NCBI GenBank assembly: GCA_900208305.1
Contig: OAPG01000004.1
Span: forward strand, 1,151,178 to 1,215,177
DNA from: Melanopsichium pennsylvanicum
Lineage: Eukaryota; Basidiomycota; Ustilaginomycetes; Ustilaginales
Length of the DNA stretch: 64,000 nucleotides
Reading direction: 5' to 3'
Shown here: positions 1-10,400 of the stretch, one piece after another
Numbering within the stretch: position 1 is the first letter of the stretch
Layout of the letters: each line of letters starts with the position of its first letter
Notes under the pieces: model-generated
The model's input: the letters and a program-made list of their open reading frames with translations, nothing else
What the model was told of the DNA's origin: nothing
Database searches by the model: none
Program-made: the position numbers and the translations under genes

Positions 1-312
1 ACGAGGTTTGGAGGAGGAGGATGCATCGACGTCGGATTCAAAGTCGGTGGTGTCCGTTTCGACCGTCAGACGTGACGTAGAACTGGCGCGTGTGGGTGAA
101 GCTGGACGGCTACGTTCGAGGGGGGTTGCGCAAGCAGTGGCAGGGTTGGACTGGACGTTGACGAGTTCATCATCCGTATCGACTTGCTCCCAATCATTGA
201 GCGCTTCTTTACAATGCTCAGTGGCAGTGTAATTGGGATTATCGGCCGAAGTGCCAAGGGTGGCATTGGCCAGTCGCGAGCTGAGTACGGATTGAAGTAG
301 GTTCGACATCAT
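1..312 (-). CDS. N-terminal part of an unidentified Ser/Thr-rich protein, cut by the window edge
   Basis: Reading leftwards from tandem ATG codons at 312-307, the frame stays open for all 104 codons to the window edge. The fragment begins MMSNLLQSVLSSRLANATLG, followed by an acidic stretch (DWEQVDTDDELVN, about residues 40-52). It then becomes rich in Ser, Thr and Pro, with SP sites and a run of serines at the edge. No domain is recognisable in this piece, and no signal peptide or membrane segment is visible. It is divergent from the metallo-beta-lactamase-like gene at 1071, sharing a 758-bp promoter region. The unbroken frame and C/G-biased third positions support coding. The product cannot be named. 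Confidence 0.6.
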   Translation of the reverse strand, partial: MMSNLLQSVLSSRLANATLGTSADNPNYTATEHCKEALNDWEQVDTDDELVNVQSNPATACATPLERSRPASPTRASSTSRLTVETDTTDFESDVDASSSSKPR

Positions 313-1070
313 GGAATGATGTACTTGGTGAGAATGATTGGATGCTAGTTGGATTGCTTGTAAGATTTGTGACTGGTGATGGGTGAGATAGTACTGATGG
401 TGGTGTAAAAGCAAAGCAAGCTGAGTTGTGATTGAGAAGAGAATATAGACAGCGTCCCAGTGACTCAAGTCGCAAGGGTCTGTAGTCTACGAGACAAACA
501 AGCCCAGGCGCCAGGCGGCTAAGCTGTATCAAAAATCACACACCACTTTTCTGACCCAATCACAGAGAATGAAAAAGGCTGAGTTGGCTTGAGCAGTTGT
601 GAGACACAACTCTCCTCCACACACCAGCAGTCTCTCAGTCCGTGCACACTCGCTGTTGCTGTTGCTGTTGCTGTTGCGATTGCTGTTGCGTTTGCTGCTG
701 CTCCAACTGTGCTTCCAACGTCAGCGTGCGTTTGTAAATTAAAACCATTTTTTTTTTTTAAATTTACTGTACGTGAGACGCGTTGGAGAGAGAAACCAAT
801 TTTTCGCTTCCCCCGCAAAGTAGTACCGTAGTGTGAGTGAGGCTGAGCTATTTAAAATAAAGAGACCCTTCTGACATGATTCTATCTGCGTTACATACTG
901 TGATAGTTGAACAGTAAATTGAATTTACAGTACACACCATTCAAAGAAATATCGTTCAGCATCACAACAACATCGACACATCTCTGTTCAAGCTCAAAGA
1001 ATCCAGCTGGACACCCTCGGGCGACTCGTTCACTGCTTTTTTCGCATTCATAGTAAACTTACTGTACAAC
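313..1070. promoter_or_regulatory. Divergent intergenic region, no gene
   Basis: This region lies between the left-edge gene (minus strand) and the gene at 1071 (plus strand). It contains an imperfect GTTGCT repeat (652-705), a T tract near 750 and three copies of a TTTACTGTA-like motif (763-772, 911-933, 1058-1067). The last copy ends just before the ATG at 1071. No open frame here looks coding. Confidence 0.5.
652..705. repeat. Imperfect (GCTGTT)n hexanucleotide repeat
   Basis: About eight units of GTTGCT/GTTGCG follow one another in the divergent promoter, with single-base differences between units. It lies outside both flanking genes. Confidence 0.8.
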
Positions 1071-2015
1071 ATGGCCAAAGTCGAGTTGCACAAGCTCAAT
1101 GGAGATACTTCATGGCTGGTTCGACTTCCTACAACCACTGTCTCGAATGCTGGTCAATCACTGCACTACAATCTCGTTCTCGACCCTTGGCTGCATCCTG
1201 CACCTCAGATAGATGGCGCAGCTATCTTTTCTCGCCAAACACGCATCGAGCCAGCCGCACACGCTTCTCTTGCGCAGCTCGATCAATGGCTGCACTCCCA
1301 ATCTCAAGCAGAGCAAATCGATGCGATCCTATTCAGCCATCCTTTCTCCGACCACCTTCATCCACAGACCATCACAGATCAACACTCGCTAGCTATCCTT
1401 CAACAAGCCACAGTCTTCACAACTGCCGACTCGCTGCCTGCCTTTCGGTCGCTCAAACTTGACTCTGGCAGGCTGGTGAATCTCTCTTCCACCTCAACCA
1501 AACATGATGCCGACCAAAACGATATCGTTCCCGCTGGGATACATATACACCATCTACCAGCACGTGATTGGGCGCTCAGTCCCGCCTGGAACAAGCTTCA
1601 CTCCGGCATTCTCATCTCTTGTTCCAATACCACCCAAAACCACACAGTCGAGCTGCTCTACTCTCCTCATGGCATCACCCCCACCTCTATACCATTAGGT
1701 TTGACGCAAATTAAAGTCAAGCGCCAAGGTACAACCAGGGTGTTGATACATAGCTTTGATCGTCAAACATTACCCCTCATCGGTACCGTGGCTTGTGGAT
1801 TCCCCAACGTGCTTGATCTCATCCCCACTTTCAATCCAGATTGCGTACTCGTCACCCACGATGAGCATAAACGTGCCCAAGGTATCGTAGGACGTTTGCT
1901 CACACGTAAAACGTTTCCCATACAACACGCACAAACCTTGCTCAAACACAGATACCCTTCAACACAGTGCACTTTGAAACACTTGGCTCCCGGTGAAACC
2001 ATCAGTATACCCTAA
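1071..2015 (+). CDS. Metallo-beta-lactamase-fold protein, function unknown
   Basis: This is a 314-residue intronless protein beginning MAKVELHKLNGDTSWLVRLP. Residues 35-41 (LVLDPWL) and 84-97 (DAILFSHPFSDHLH) match the first strands and the metal-binding loop of UlaG-like metallo-beta-lactamase proteins. Family members normally carry HxHxDH. Here the loop reads H90-P-F92-S-D94-H95, so the second histidine is replaced by Phe92. A late VTHDEH motif (around residue 262) lies where these proteins have another metal ligand. With one ligand missing, activity may be altered or lost. The substrate is unknown. No targeting signal is seen. The ATG at 1071 is the first in frame and sits directly after a TACTGTA-type motif. 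Coding is secure; the fold assignment is good. Confidence 0.75.
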   Translation: MAKVELHKLNGDTSWLVRLPTTTVSNAGQSLHYNLVLDPWLHPAPQIDGAAIFSRQTRIEPAAHASLAQLDQWLHSQSQAEQIDAILFSHPFSDHLHPQTITDQHSLAILQQATVFTTADSLPAFRSLKLDSGRLVNLSSTSTKHDADQNDIVPAGIHIHHLPARDWALSPAWNKLHSGILISCSNTTQNHTVELLYSPHGITPTSIPLGLTQIKVKRQGTTRVLIHSFDRQTLPLIGTVACGFPNVLDLIPTFNPDCVLVTHDEHKRAQGIVGRLLTRKTFPIQHAQTLLKHRYPSTQCTLKHLAPGETISIP

Positions 2016-2177
2016 ATTCAAAACCGTGATTGCTCCCTCGCCCCTCGTTCAATTCACACACGATAGACAGTGTTTTGAAACCATGTGCATTGCAAAGAAA
2101 GCGCAACTTTTAATTTGGGCAGACAGCGTGATGCGGACAGAAACGTCACAACAACATGAGATCCAAAGTGAGGCTGT

Positions 2178-2257
<80 letters not shown>

Positions 2258-2260
2258 ACT
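2016..2260. other. Convergent intergenic spacer filled largely by a microsatellite
   Basis: This 245-bp spacer separates two convergent genes. Most of its right part is the GT repeat listed separately, which stops about 6 bp from the ARPC2 stop codon. Confidence 0.6.
2183..2254. repeat. (GT)n microsatellite, about 36 units
   Basis: An almost uninterrupted GT run lies immediately after the ARPC2 stop codon, which reads towards it. In the ARPC2 transcript it would be a (CA)n tract at the start of the 3' untranslated region. Confidence 0.95.
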
Positions 2261-3196
2261 TTACGCACGACGGAAAGTCCTGCCGCTAGCCGTCTTTCTC
2301 TCCTTTTCCGCCAATTCGGGTTTGGCACGATTGAGAACCTTGAGGAATTCGGCCACACGATGACGCATTCGACTGTGCATGTAAGCCTTGGAGCACTTGA
2401 TGTGGTAGTGAAGGTAGTCCCTGAACAGCTGAATGCGCGAGATAGTATTCTCGGTCACCTGCTGGTTACTGAAATGTCTTGGAAATAGCACAAAAGTGAC
2501 GTAGCCTACATCATCTCCCTTGTTGAGACCTTGAACATTTCTCACTTCGAGCGGTGGTTCTCGGTTCGAGTACAAAACCTGCGGAGCGTTTTGAATGCTC
2601 GGTTGCCTTCGTGCATCCACGAACTCTTGCAAAAACACTTTGCCCAAAACCTTGTCCGTTTCTTCCTTGAACGTGGTGGTGAAAACCACGGTCACTCGAT
2701 CTGCCGATGGGATGACATAGATGGCTTCATCATCGCGGTAGTTGATGGGCATGATCTCCGTGCCTTGGCTAGGCGCTGCTCCACCTTCGTATTGCTCTTC
2801 GAGCTGTTTTTGGAGTGAAAAGGCTCGTTCGAATGGTGCAGCCATTGCGTGACGTTTGAGCAGCGACACGTTGGCAATCAGAGCATCACGTTCCGGGCCA
2901 GCAGCGGGCACTTTGGAATAGTCAAATTCGAGCGTAACAGAGTATTCCGGTTCCACACTGTCACGCATCCATGAACCATACTCGCGTTTAAGCACATCCA
3001 GAGCACCTGCTTGGACAAGCTCGGACCAGCATCGAATGTCCATGGAAAGCGTAAGAGGGCCAGCTTTGGAGGTAGATTCGAGGTGGTAGGCTACGCCGTC
3101 AAAGTCTGTAAATGTCTGATCCACCGAGGCTGGACGTTCGAACTTTTCGGTTAGCACATCGCGGATGATGATGTTGTCTGTGCCTAGCAAGATCAT
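2261..3196 (-). CDS. ARPC2: Arp2/3 complex subunit 2 (p34-Arc)
   Basis: The product is a 311-residue protein, close to the roughly 300 residues usual for ARPC2. It is one of the two core scaffold subunits of the Arp2/3 complex, which nucleates branched actin filaments at endocytic patches. The start was set at the ATG at 3196 because the family begins with MILL; here it is MILLGTDNIIIRDVLTEKF. The frame is open for another 76 codons upstream, but that part has no family resemblance and is probably 5' leader. The C-terminal helix (SRIQLFRDYLHYHIKCSKAY followed by MHSRMRHRVAEFLKVLNRA) is the most conserved family signature and contacts actin and Arp2. No intron is seen. The stop codon is followed within 6 bp by a long GT microsatellite. 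Confidence 0.95.
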   Translation of the reverse strand: MILLGTDNIIIRDVLTEKFERPASVDQTFTDFDGVAYHLESTSKAGPLTLSMDIRCWSELVQAGALDVLKREYGSWMRDSVEPEYSVTLEFDYSKVPAAGPERDALIANVSLLKRHAMAAPFERAFSLQKQLEEQYEGGAAPSQGTEIMPINYRDDEAIYVIPSADRVTVVFTTTFKEETDKVLGKVFLQEFVDARRQPSIQNAPQVLYSNREPPLEVRNVQGLNKGDDVGYVTFVLFPRHFSNQQVTENTISRIQLFRDYLHYHIKCSKAYMHSRMRHRVAEFLKVLNRAKPELAEKERKTASGRTFRRA

Positions 3197-4005
3197 GTTG
3201 GCTTCCAAATTTTGACGGGATATATGGAAGGTATTAGTAGTAATTGCAAAGCGCGGAGTACCCTCGGATGCTCGGACGTTTCGTTCAGATCCTGATGTGA
3301 TCGAATCGATGCGTTCGAAAGCAAAAGTGTGTTGAATGTATAGCTGTGTGTACGACTCCGATGTGATGCGTGAGTGTGATGTTCGGTGTACCAGGAAGAG
3401 ATAATGAGGTGGTCTAATCGGCAAGGATGCAAGGTGCGATTACAGGTTTGTTGGAGAGAGAGTGGTTCGAGCGTTGAGTGTGGAGTTGGATCGCGGATGA
3501 CCTTTTTTGGTCTGAAATTCAGGGCAGCAGCGCACGGTGAGACTGTGACTGTTCATGTCAGAGACTGATTGTCTGACCGATTGCATTTTCCAATTCGCAC
3601 CGCCATCGGCCTGTGCGCGCTCAGTTTCTCGCGCGAGTGAATTGTCCCTTTTTCCCTTGCAACATCACCGCCATCTGATATCAAATGCAGAGTTCAGTCA
3701 GACACACATACACCATCTCAGAGCCAATTCATTCAGTCGAAACGCTATACTGTCTTTGCTGATATAGCTGTGGTGCAGACAACATTCTGCACAAGACAGG
3801 CCACACAGCTGGGGAAGGTGTGTGTCGCGATATTGTGGCCATAGATAATGGTCGGAACATTCCGGCTGTCCAGTGCGTGTGTCATAGTTGCTACATATTT
3901 TGTCGAGAAAGTGCTTGCAAATGATGGGTAGCCGCTGTCAGACATGCTGTCAGACATATTCGCAGTCTCTTAGTATGTGATACTGAACCGGACTTGGTTG
4001 AGACA
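3197..4005. promoter_or_regulatory. ARPC2 upstream region, no gene
   Basis: This 809-bp region lies between two minus-strand genes. It should hold the ARPC2 promoter and leader and the 3' end of the gene at 4006. I see no conserved coding frame, RNA gene or notable repeat. Confidence 0.4.
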
Positions 4006-4878
4006 TTAGTCGAAATCAACCTCATCATCGCCCTCGTCGAGATCCTCGATATCCCCATCCAGATCCACGGCATCCTCCTCTTCTTGGAACGCTGCCTGCC
4101 TTTCCGCATGACTTCTTGCTGCCTCTGCTGCAGCTGCTGCTCTGTTCGCCTCCGCCTCAGCATCTCTTGCTCTCCTTTCGGCTTCCGCCACTCGCCTTTG
4201 TTGATTCAGCTCGGCGCGTGCATGCCCTGTATGAACCCCCCTTAACATCCCTCCTCCTTCCCCTTCATCACCTTCTCCTGCTCCCTCTTCTCCCAGCACC
4301 GACCCATCTTCTCCAGCCACATTTAACACAGCCCCATCCGCACCTATCGACAGTCCGGCTTCAGCCGCACTCATCGCCGCCCTTCGTCCATCATCCTCTT
4401 CATTCGACAACTCTTCCTCTCTCATCGTCCGTCGTCTTCCAATCTGAACAATGTACCTCTCTCCAAACCGGACCATCTGGTATTTGCCCACTTCTATTGA
4501 TTCTTCCAGGTCGCTCAATTGTTCGGCGTCGGCGGATGATCCGATAGGTGGGTATCCTTTGAGTGATCGCAGCAGCCGTGCTTGTTCCGCACTTTTCATT
4601 CGCATAGGTAGATGGTCGCCTCGTGTCGATTGCCGCACCAAACGCCGTTGAATTGCAGCTTGACGTGCAGGTGCGAGCTGCGTGGAAGAGCCGGCTTGAG
4701 CTGAGGTCAAGTCGTGGTGAGAAGAGTCGGGCGATGGAGAGCGCGACCAGGCCCTCTTAGGAGGGTGTGAGGCGTGGTCCCACAACGTTATTATCGGTGG
4801 GAGGTAGGACATGACGCTCGGATCCAGCTCTGTAGCTGCAGCGTAGCGATCAGAGCTGCGTTGAGAGACGAGGATCAC
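4006..4878 (-). CDS. Acidic coiled-coil protein, possibly APC15-like
   Basis: This is a 290-residue intronless frame. A second in-frame ATG at 4812 would give a protein starting MSYLPPIITLWDHASHPPKR. The middle (about 95-155) is basic and polar and contains SLKGYPPIG. Residues about 225-265 form an Ala/Glu/Arg-rich coiled coil, and the last 25 residues are almost entirely Asp and Glu, ending DDEVDFD. A short N-terminal LP...LW motif, a central PIG and a long acidic tail are also arranged this way in anaphase-promoting complex subunit 15. The similarity is too weak to name it. Coding is likely from frame length and composition; function is not established. Confidence 0.6.
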   Translation of the reverse strand: MILVSQRSSDRYAAATELDPSVMSYLPPIITLWDHASHPPKRAWSRSPSPDSSHHDLTSAQAGSSTQLAPARQAAIQRRLVRQSTRGDHLPMRMKSAEQARLLRSLKGYPPIGSSADAEQLSDLEESIEVGKYQMVRFGERYIVQIGRRRTMREEELSNEEDDGRRAAMSAAEAGLSIGADGAVLNVAGEDGSVLGEEGAGEGDEGEGGGMLRGVHTGHARAELNQQRRVAEAERRARDAEAEANRAAAAAEAARSHAERQAAFQEEEDAVDLDGDIEDLDEGDDEVDFD

Positions 4879-5435
4879 CGTGTAGAATGTGCCGTGATCG
4901 TAAGTCAGCCCGTTGGTTGTAAACAGGACCGAGAAAGGTGGTCAGTGTTGGTGTTGGTGTTGTTAGAAGACTGCATGCTCAGGCCATGACTGGGATCTCA
5001 AGGGTCCTTGGTGCATGTCAGGCCGCATTAATTGCCGAAGGTGCTCATCGGGGATGGCCTCTCTCGATCGGCGATGAACTTGCCCAAACGGCCTCCAGGT
5101 AGTCCTGAGCAACTCATTGCCGACAGATGTGGTCGACATACACTATGAGACAGCTCTTGCTCTGCGATACGATACCCTTGCTGGGTCTAAGCTATGCAAG
5201 ATGCTGGGTAAAGAGCACAGTAGATCAGCAGATTTTTTTTTGGCACTAACTTAGACCTGAGATAACTTGTTTGACAGAAATATTCAGGCAGCGAAAATTC
5301 AATTGCCTCTAAAAGCGTCAACGGAAAATCAGGATTGAAATGGAAGGCCTCATCTTATTGTCGCCGCTCCTCGTGCGGCCGCCACCAGACCACGACAAGT
5401 CGCTATGAATTCCACCTGAATCAAGAGAATCGCCT

Positions 5436-5466
5436 CCACTGATACACCTGCCAAGTGTATCAGTGG
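5436..5466. other. Perfect 12-bp inverted repeat with 7-nt loop (hairpin)
   Basis: The arms are CCACTGATACAC (5436-5447) and its exact reverse complement GTGTATCAGTGG (5455-5466), separated by CTGCCAA. No gene overlaps it. It is followed by a second ATCAGTGGTG (5480-5489). Confidence 0.85.
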
Positions 5467-6666
5467 TGCAGCAGGGGAATCAGTGGTGGCGATCCACGAT
5501 GAAGAGCTGAGGTCACGCGTGTTTCTCGCGATACTAGAAGCGTTGAGAAAGTCATTCATTCGACAACGCAGCAGTCTAAAAAATGCTCTCGACGACCATC
5601 TCATGTGGTTCCATTGGTAAGCCAACCATGGACACATGATGCGCGCAAATGAGACATCCGATTCACTCACTCTACAAGTCCAAGCTTCTTACACAACGTA
5701 TTTACTGTCAAGGTTGGGGGATCAGAAACAATAGCCGGTGACGCAAACCTGACGATTCTATGCCCTCATTAAAGGTGGTTTCGAAGGGAAAGGGTGCAGG
5801 CGGGAAGGAAGCAAGACAGGTTTTTGAAGTACCGAATTATTACGCTAGACTCAGAAAAAGAAAGCCACACGATTGTGACACCTGTTGAAGTGGGTGATGG
5901 TCACCCACAGCATTTGTTTGGCGAGACATAAAGTGTCTGAGATATAGCAGAGCGAGGAATGCTAGATCTCGCAGCCGTCGAATTGTTTGGTTCGGCTTTG
6001 CTTGCAAACGCGCGCACCTGAATGAACCTTCCAAACTCAGTCTCATGTGCTGTCCTCGAGAAGAGAGCGCAGATGAAGGACGGTTCCGTCCCGCGTTTCT
6101 GGTCATATGCCCGAGGTTTCATGGTATCGGTTTTGTATCCAGGCTCATCAGAGTCAAAATCGCTGGTTCTAAGAATAATGACTTCCTAGGCTGCGGGCTC
6201 GGATGATGCACAAAAGTCTTTTGGTGTCGTAGACAGCCAGCTTGTCCTTGTTTCAATTCTGACAATTGCCCTGCCGTTCTGGTGGTTCGATCGAAGTGAC
6301 TTCTTGGACGGTCTCTTTCTGCTTCGGTGATCAGGATTCGAGCTGTATGAGACAGCTGCGAGAGAAGATGAACGGGCACAGCGTCTGCTCTGCTGTCGCC
6401 TGAAATGGTCGTGAACCGTATCTTTGGCTGCCCAGATCTCCTTTTTTCCCTATTTGTCTGACCCATCAAAGCTTCTTGGGCAGTGACAACAGGACATCTC
6501 GCACTGTCTTGCCACTTGGATTTAGGCGATCTCGGCGGGCCACATGTCATTGGGCTAAACAGTACCCAATCAAGAAGCTCGACGTCTGTCCGACTCGGGG
6601 GCAAAGAGAGCAAGCATCCTTTGTGGTCAGCTGTGACAAATAGTCCCCTTCGATTGCCCCCTGAAA

Positions 6667-6675
6667 TCCCTTTGT
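6667..6675 (-). promoter_or_regulatory. Match to the smut pheromone response element
   Basis: The plus strand reads TCCCTTTGT, whose complement is ACAAAGGGA, the element bound by the HMG factor Prf1 in Ustilago maydis. It is the only exact copy I noticed. About half a copy is expected by chance in 64 kb on both strands, so this is suggestive only. Confidence 0.25.
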
Positions 6676-7412
6676 CACACCCCCTTACCGCTACCACAAA
6701 CATTACCTTTAGAGCAATCGTACCATGATGAACAAATCTTGAATTCTTACCCCTTGCTTGAAAGATCTCGTTCTTCTCTCATCACCAGTTCCCTCCTCAT
6801 CCACTTCCCACCAGCCAGCACCGACGAGACCGGCCATTACACTTTCGAGCTTTCCTTTAAGCAGCATTCTATCTTACCTGATTCGATTCCTGCCATTTCA
6901 TCTCGGCTGACTAGCGGGCCGAACAGTGTTTGCGCTCCCTCACGACGTCTGTTTTCCGTCTACCGCCTGTCACCTGCAGCTAATGCCATCTGAGAAGATC
7001 ACTTTTGGACGACCTCGCAGCTAAGTGGCCTTCCACCCCAACGCGACATCTTCAAGATCACCGTTTGTGGACAAGCACGAACTCTCGACAACCATACAAA
7101 CAGTGAGTAGGGTTCCGTTCGACTTGACAACGAAACGACGAGCTTTTCACGTCTCATGAGATGAGTTCAAGTTTCCGGAATTGGGTTGTGAGATCAGGGT
7201 CTTGCTGCTCTCAAGAAGATTGATGATCAGGTTCTGGGTAGCAGCAGAAGGATTATTCGTCCCGTGTGAGCGAGGAGGACTTCCAGCCGAAGCGAGCTCG
7301 AAGCACTTTTCGGCTATATCTCTCAGCACCTATTCGCGGGACCGGGAGATCGAAGATGCTTCAAGTCACGCGCTCTCTGAAGCACCTACACGTCTCTATA
7401 GCGTTGCGAGCA

Positions 7413-7464
7413 GACCAACACTATGACAAGCTCACAAGTGTTGGTCAGCATGCTAGTGTTGGTC
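7413..7464. repeat. Inverted GACCAACACTA / TAGTGTTGGTC with an extra internal copy
   Basis: The 11-bp arms are at 7413-7423 and 7454-7464. A further GTGTTGGTC lies between them at 7438-7446. Related copies occur at 8394-8404 and 53455-53465, also in non-coding DNA. Confidence 0.6.
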
Positions 7465-10400
7465 TCGCCTAGAAGATGACCATAATTGTGTAACGAGCTT
7501 TTTGACGACATCGGAAAGGGGCTCGAAGGGAAACGTGGCTACAGCAACCGAAAGCAACGACTGCCTTTGGTGGCGGTAATTTTCGACTCCGACAGCAGCG
7601 GATACAGGCACTCAAAGAAGCGAGGAAGGGCTGATGGTGGAGTGGCGGGTGCGCCGGTGAAGGTAACTTCCGTTTTGTCCATTCCAGCTGAGGCATGGGT
7701 TCGATCCCGAACATGAAGTCAGTGCTGATCAAGCGAGAAGCAGATAGTGGCAGCCAAATCATGGTGAGAGCAGGACGAGCTGATCGATCAGGAGGCAGGG
7801 AGCGGATTGGCATGTATTGAGCGACTATTAGCCGAACAAGCAAATTGAAGCTCAAATAAGCTCGCAAATTCGTCAAGTTGATGCGAAAGAGCGAGGCATA
7901 CACCCAGACAGAGAGAGAGAGAGCGCAAGACGAAGACAAGAGTGAGTGGAAGGATCGCTTGGTCGGACATGCTGACAACGTCGTGATGAAGCGCTGTCGT
8001 TTCGACTGTCAAAAGGCAGAGCGGAAGAGTCGCAAACCCATCGCGAATAATGGCTGCATGGATATGCAAGGGTCTGGTGTGAACGAAATTTCATGGTCAC
8101 ATTGTGCTGCTGTAACGCTTCAAGGATGCCACTTTGATACATCTGCTAATCGTCTTGTCCAGGTTTTTAGGCTCGCTACAAAGACACATGATGTTTTTGT
8201 TCAGCTGCTGTGATGATTCAAGGATAGCGATACGCTTGGCTCTTGAAAGTGGCACACAAAGAAGCAGGGGCGGTAAAGGCGAGGTGCGGAGCTGGGAAAC
8301 AGAGCGGCTAAGTGAGGCTTCAACCACGTCAAGCCCAACGTGGCGGCGACGCGGTGCTGAGACGCAACATGATGGCAATTAATTTAGCACAGAGTGTTGG
8401 TCTCAGTTTCAAAGCCCAAATTCCTCTTTTTCCTAACTAAACCGCCGACCCCTTACGTCTCGTCAACTGGCTGAGCATCAGAAACCTCGCTTCAGTCAAG
8501 AGTGAATGGTAGCAAGCCCTTTACTTTGAGCATCTCAGCATGATCTCGTCCCTCTCGTCCCTGTCTTGGCTCGTTCTCTCTCTATCTCTCCTTTCTCTCA
8601 CTTTTAAAATTTTCAGTTCCTGCTTTGATGCGCTTTTGCCGCTCATCGTCGTCATCAGCGGTGGGTGCCGCGGATCCCTGTTCATTGCCCTAGTTGCCCC
8701 TTGATCATTGTCTTCCTTCCCGATCGTGCACAGCTCTATGCTTCTCGCTTCGCTTGTCTTCATTTCAAAGATCGTAGCGCTGGACTTTTCAGACCTGCGT
8801 TCATCTTGGCTAGCAACTCGGAACAACCTGGCGATGATTGCGACGATATCGAAGCTTGGCTGCCGATCCCATGCATTGGGGCCAACCTCGATCACCTCTC
8901 GATCAATGCATGCCGTGCTGCAGAAAAGATGGAGAAGTTTGTTGTACGCGGAACAGTCGGGATGCTAAAGGTACTGTCGTGCGAGCTACTCTTCCGAGAA
9001 CGAAAGGAGCAGCCAGCGAATGCTTTTTCACGCTTTATCGGAGTTTCGTTCCCTCTGTTTGCAGCTTCGAACAGGATCCAAGAAACATATCTACGGTCGC
9101 ATTCGTGGCCGAGCTGCTCGTGCGTCCCATATATGCAACGACCAAAGTGACATAGGCGATTGAGGCTGCGCCCTCATCCGAGCGATGAAAAGTGCAAGAT
9201 GGAAATTCAAGTCTGGGCAGATGCGTTGCTGCATCGCAACAGGGCGTGGGATACAGCACCGCTTTGTGATCTGTCATTTCCCATCTTTGCAGCCACTTAG
9301 GATGCCGCTTGTGTCCTGCCTTCTGAGAGATGATTCTGGCTTGGCTTGGTAGTCTCGGAAAGTTGCCCCCATTTCAACACCAGGCAACCCTTCTTTGTTT
9401 TGCCAAAATGTGATCAGTCACAGTTTCGTCCCGATCAGGATGCTGAACAGCCGAACCGTTGCATTTCCAGGCTTTCTTGACAGCTTGCATGGTGTAAATT
9501 GGCTTGCCGGAGATTTGACTTCGATGCCATTCCCATATCAGTTTCGGTTCCTCGTCTATTGCCGTGTGTGACCCGCTTCTCTTGCTTCGGAGGGAACCCT
9601 TGTCGACTCAGTAGAAGTCTACCTGATTGCCGGGGCGAAACTTGGCTTAGATTCGCTTCTGCTTAATGTTCGACTTAACAGCGGCCAGTGAGTCCAACCG
9701 GAATAGGTTGCTATCACCACGCCCTGCTACAAGTCCACGGCTCGCATTGCTGCCCTCCTATCTTCATCTCTTCATGTGCCGCTGGTGCAAGGCGCTATCA
9801 TGGCGAGTGCTTTGACAGCCTCTGCGCGCCATACACTGTCACTGGGGAAATAGGACAAAGACTAGCTTTCTATACCTCGCAACAAAGAACCCAATGAGCT
9901 GCAGCGTTGTCTTGAACTTGACCTTCTGCAACCCTCGTCTGTAATGAAGTGCAGGAGCGAGACCAGACGCAGTGCAGCCTAAGCAAGCCCTACCCGCCCA
10001 CGGTCCGTTGAGCAGCGATAATAGCCTAATTTGCCTTTTCTTTTTTTTAAAGAAAAATATTTATGTTTGGTTGTGCATTTTCGGATCATTATCCCGGCAT
10101 TTTCGGTTTGACTCTGCCCTTTCTGCTGCTTCGTATCACTTTCCGTCTTCTGCTCATCCTTTGGTCTCGTGCTCGCTTAGAGAGAAGTCATGCCCAAGCC
10201 AAGCCCCTCGCGCTCCTCGATGCATGACTGCTGCTGCATCTATCGCTGCTGCCCGCCACCTGACGATCATCCACATCACCTGTTCGCAATGTTCCTCTTC
10301 GGCTCACTAGGTTGTCAGCCTGCAGGTGTTTGTTCCTCCCTCTGCCGTTTCCTGCCTGCCGCCATACCAGTGTCCCTTTGAATCATCGCAGATGAGGTTT

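Noticed and set aside
3197..3424. Upstream extension of the ARPC2 frame by 76 codons
   Set aside because: The family begins at MILL; the extension has no resemblance to ARPC2 and lies in probable leader.
6119..6703. 194-codon minus-strand frame in the gene desert
   Set aside because: No domain, no coding-like composition and no neighbouring support; probably chance.
7685..7705. GGTTCGATCC resembling a tRNA T-loop
   Set aside because: Flanking bases do not pair into a T-stem and no acceptor or D-arm could be found.
7469..7978. 169-codon minus-strand frame in the gene desert
   Set aside because: Cys/Ser/Leu-rich chance-like translation of C/T-rich DNA with no recognisable family.
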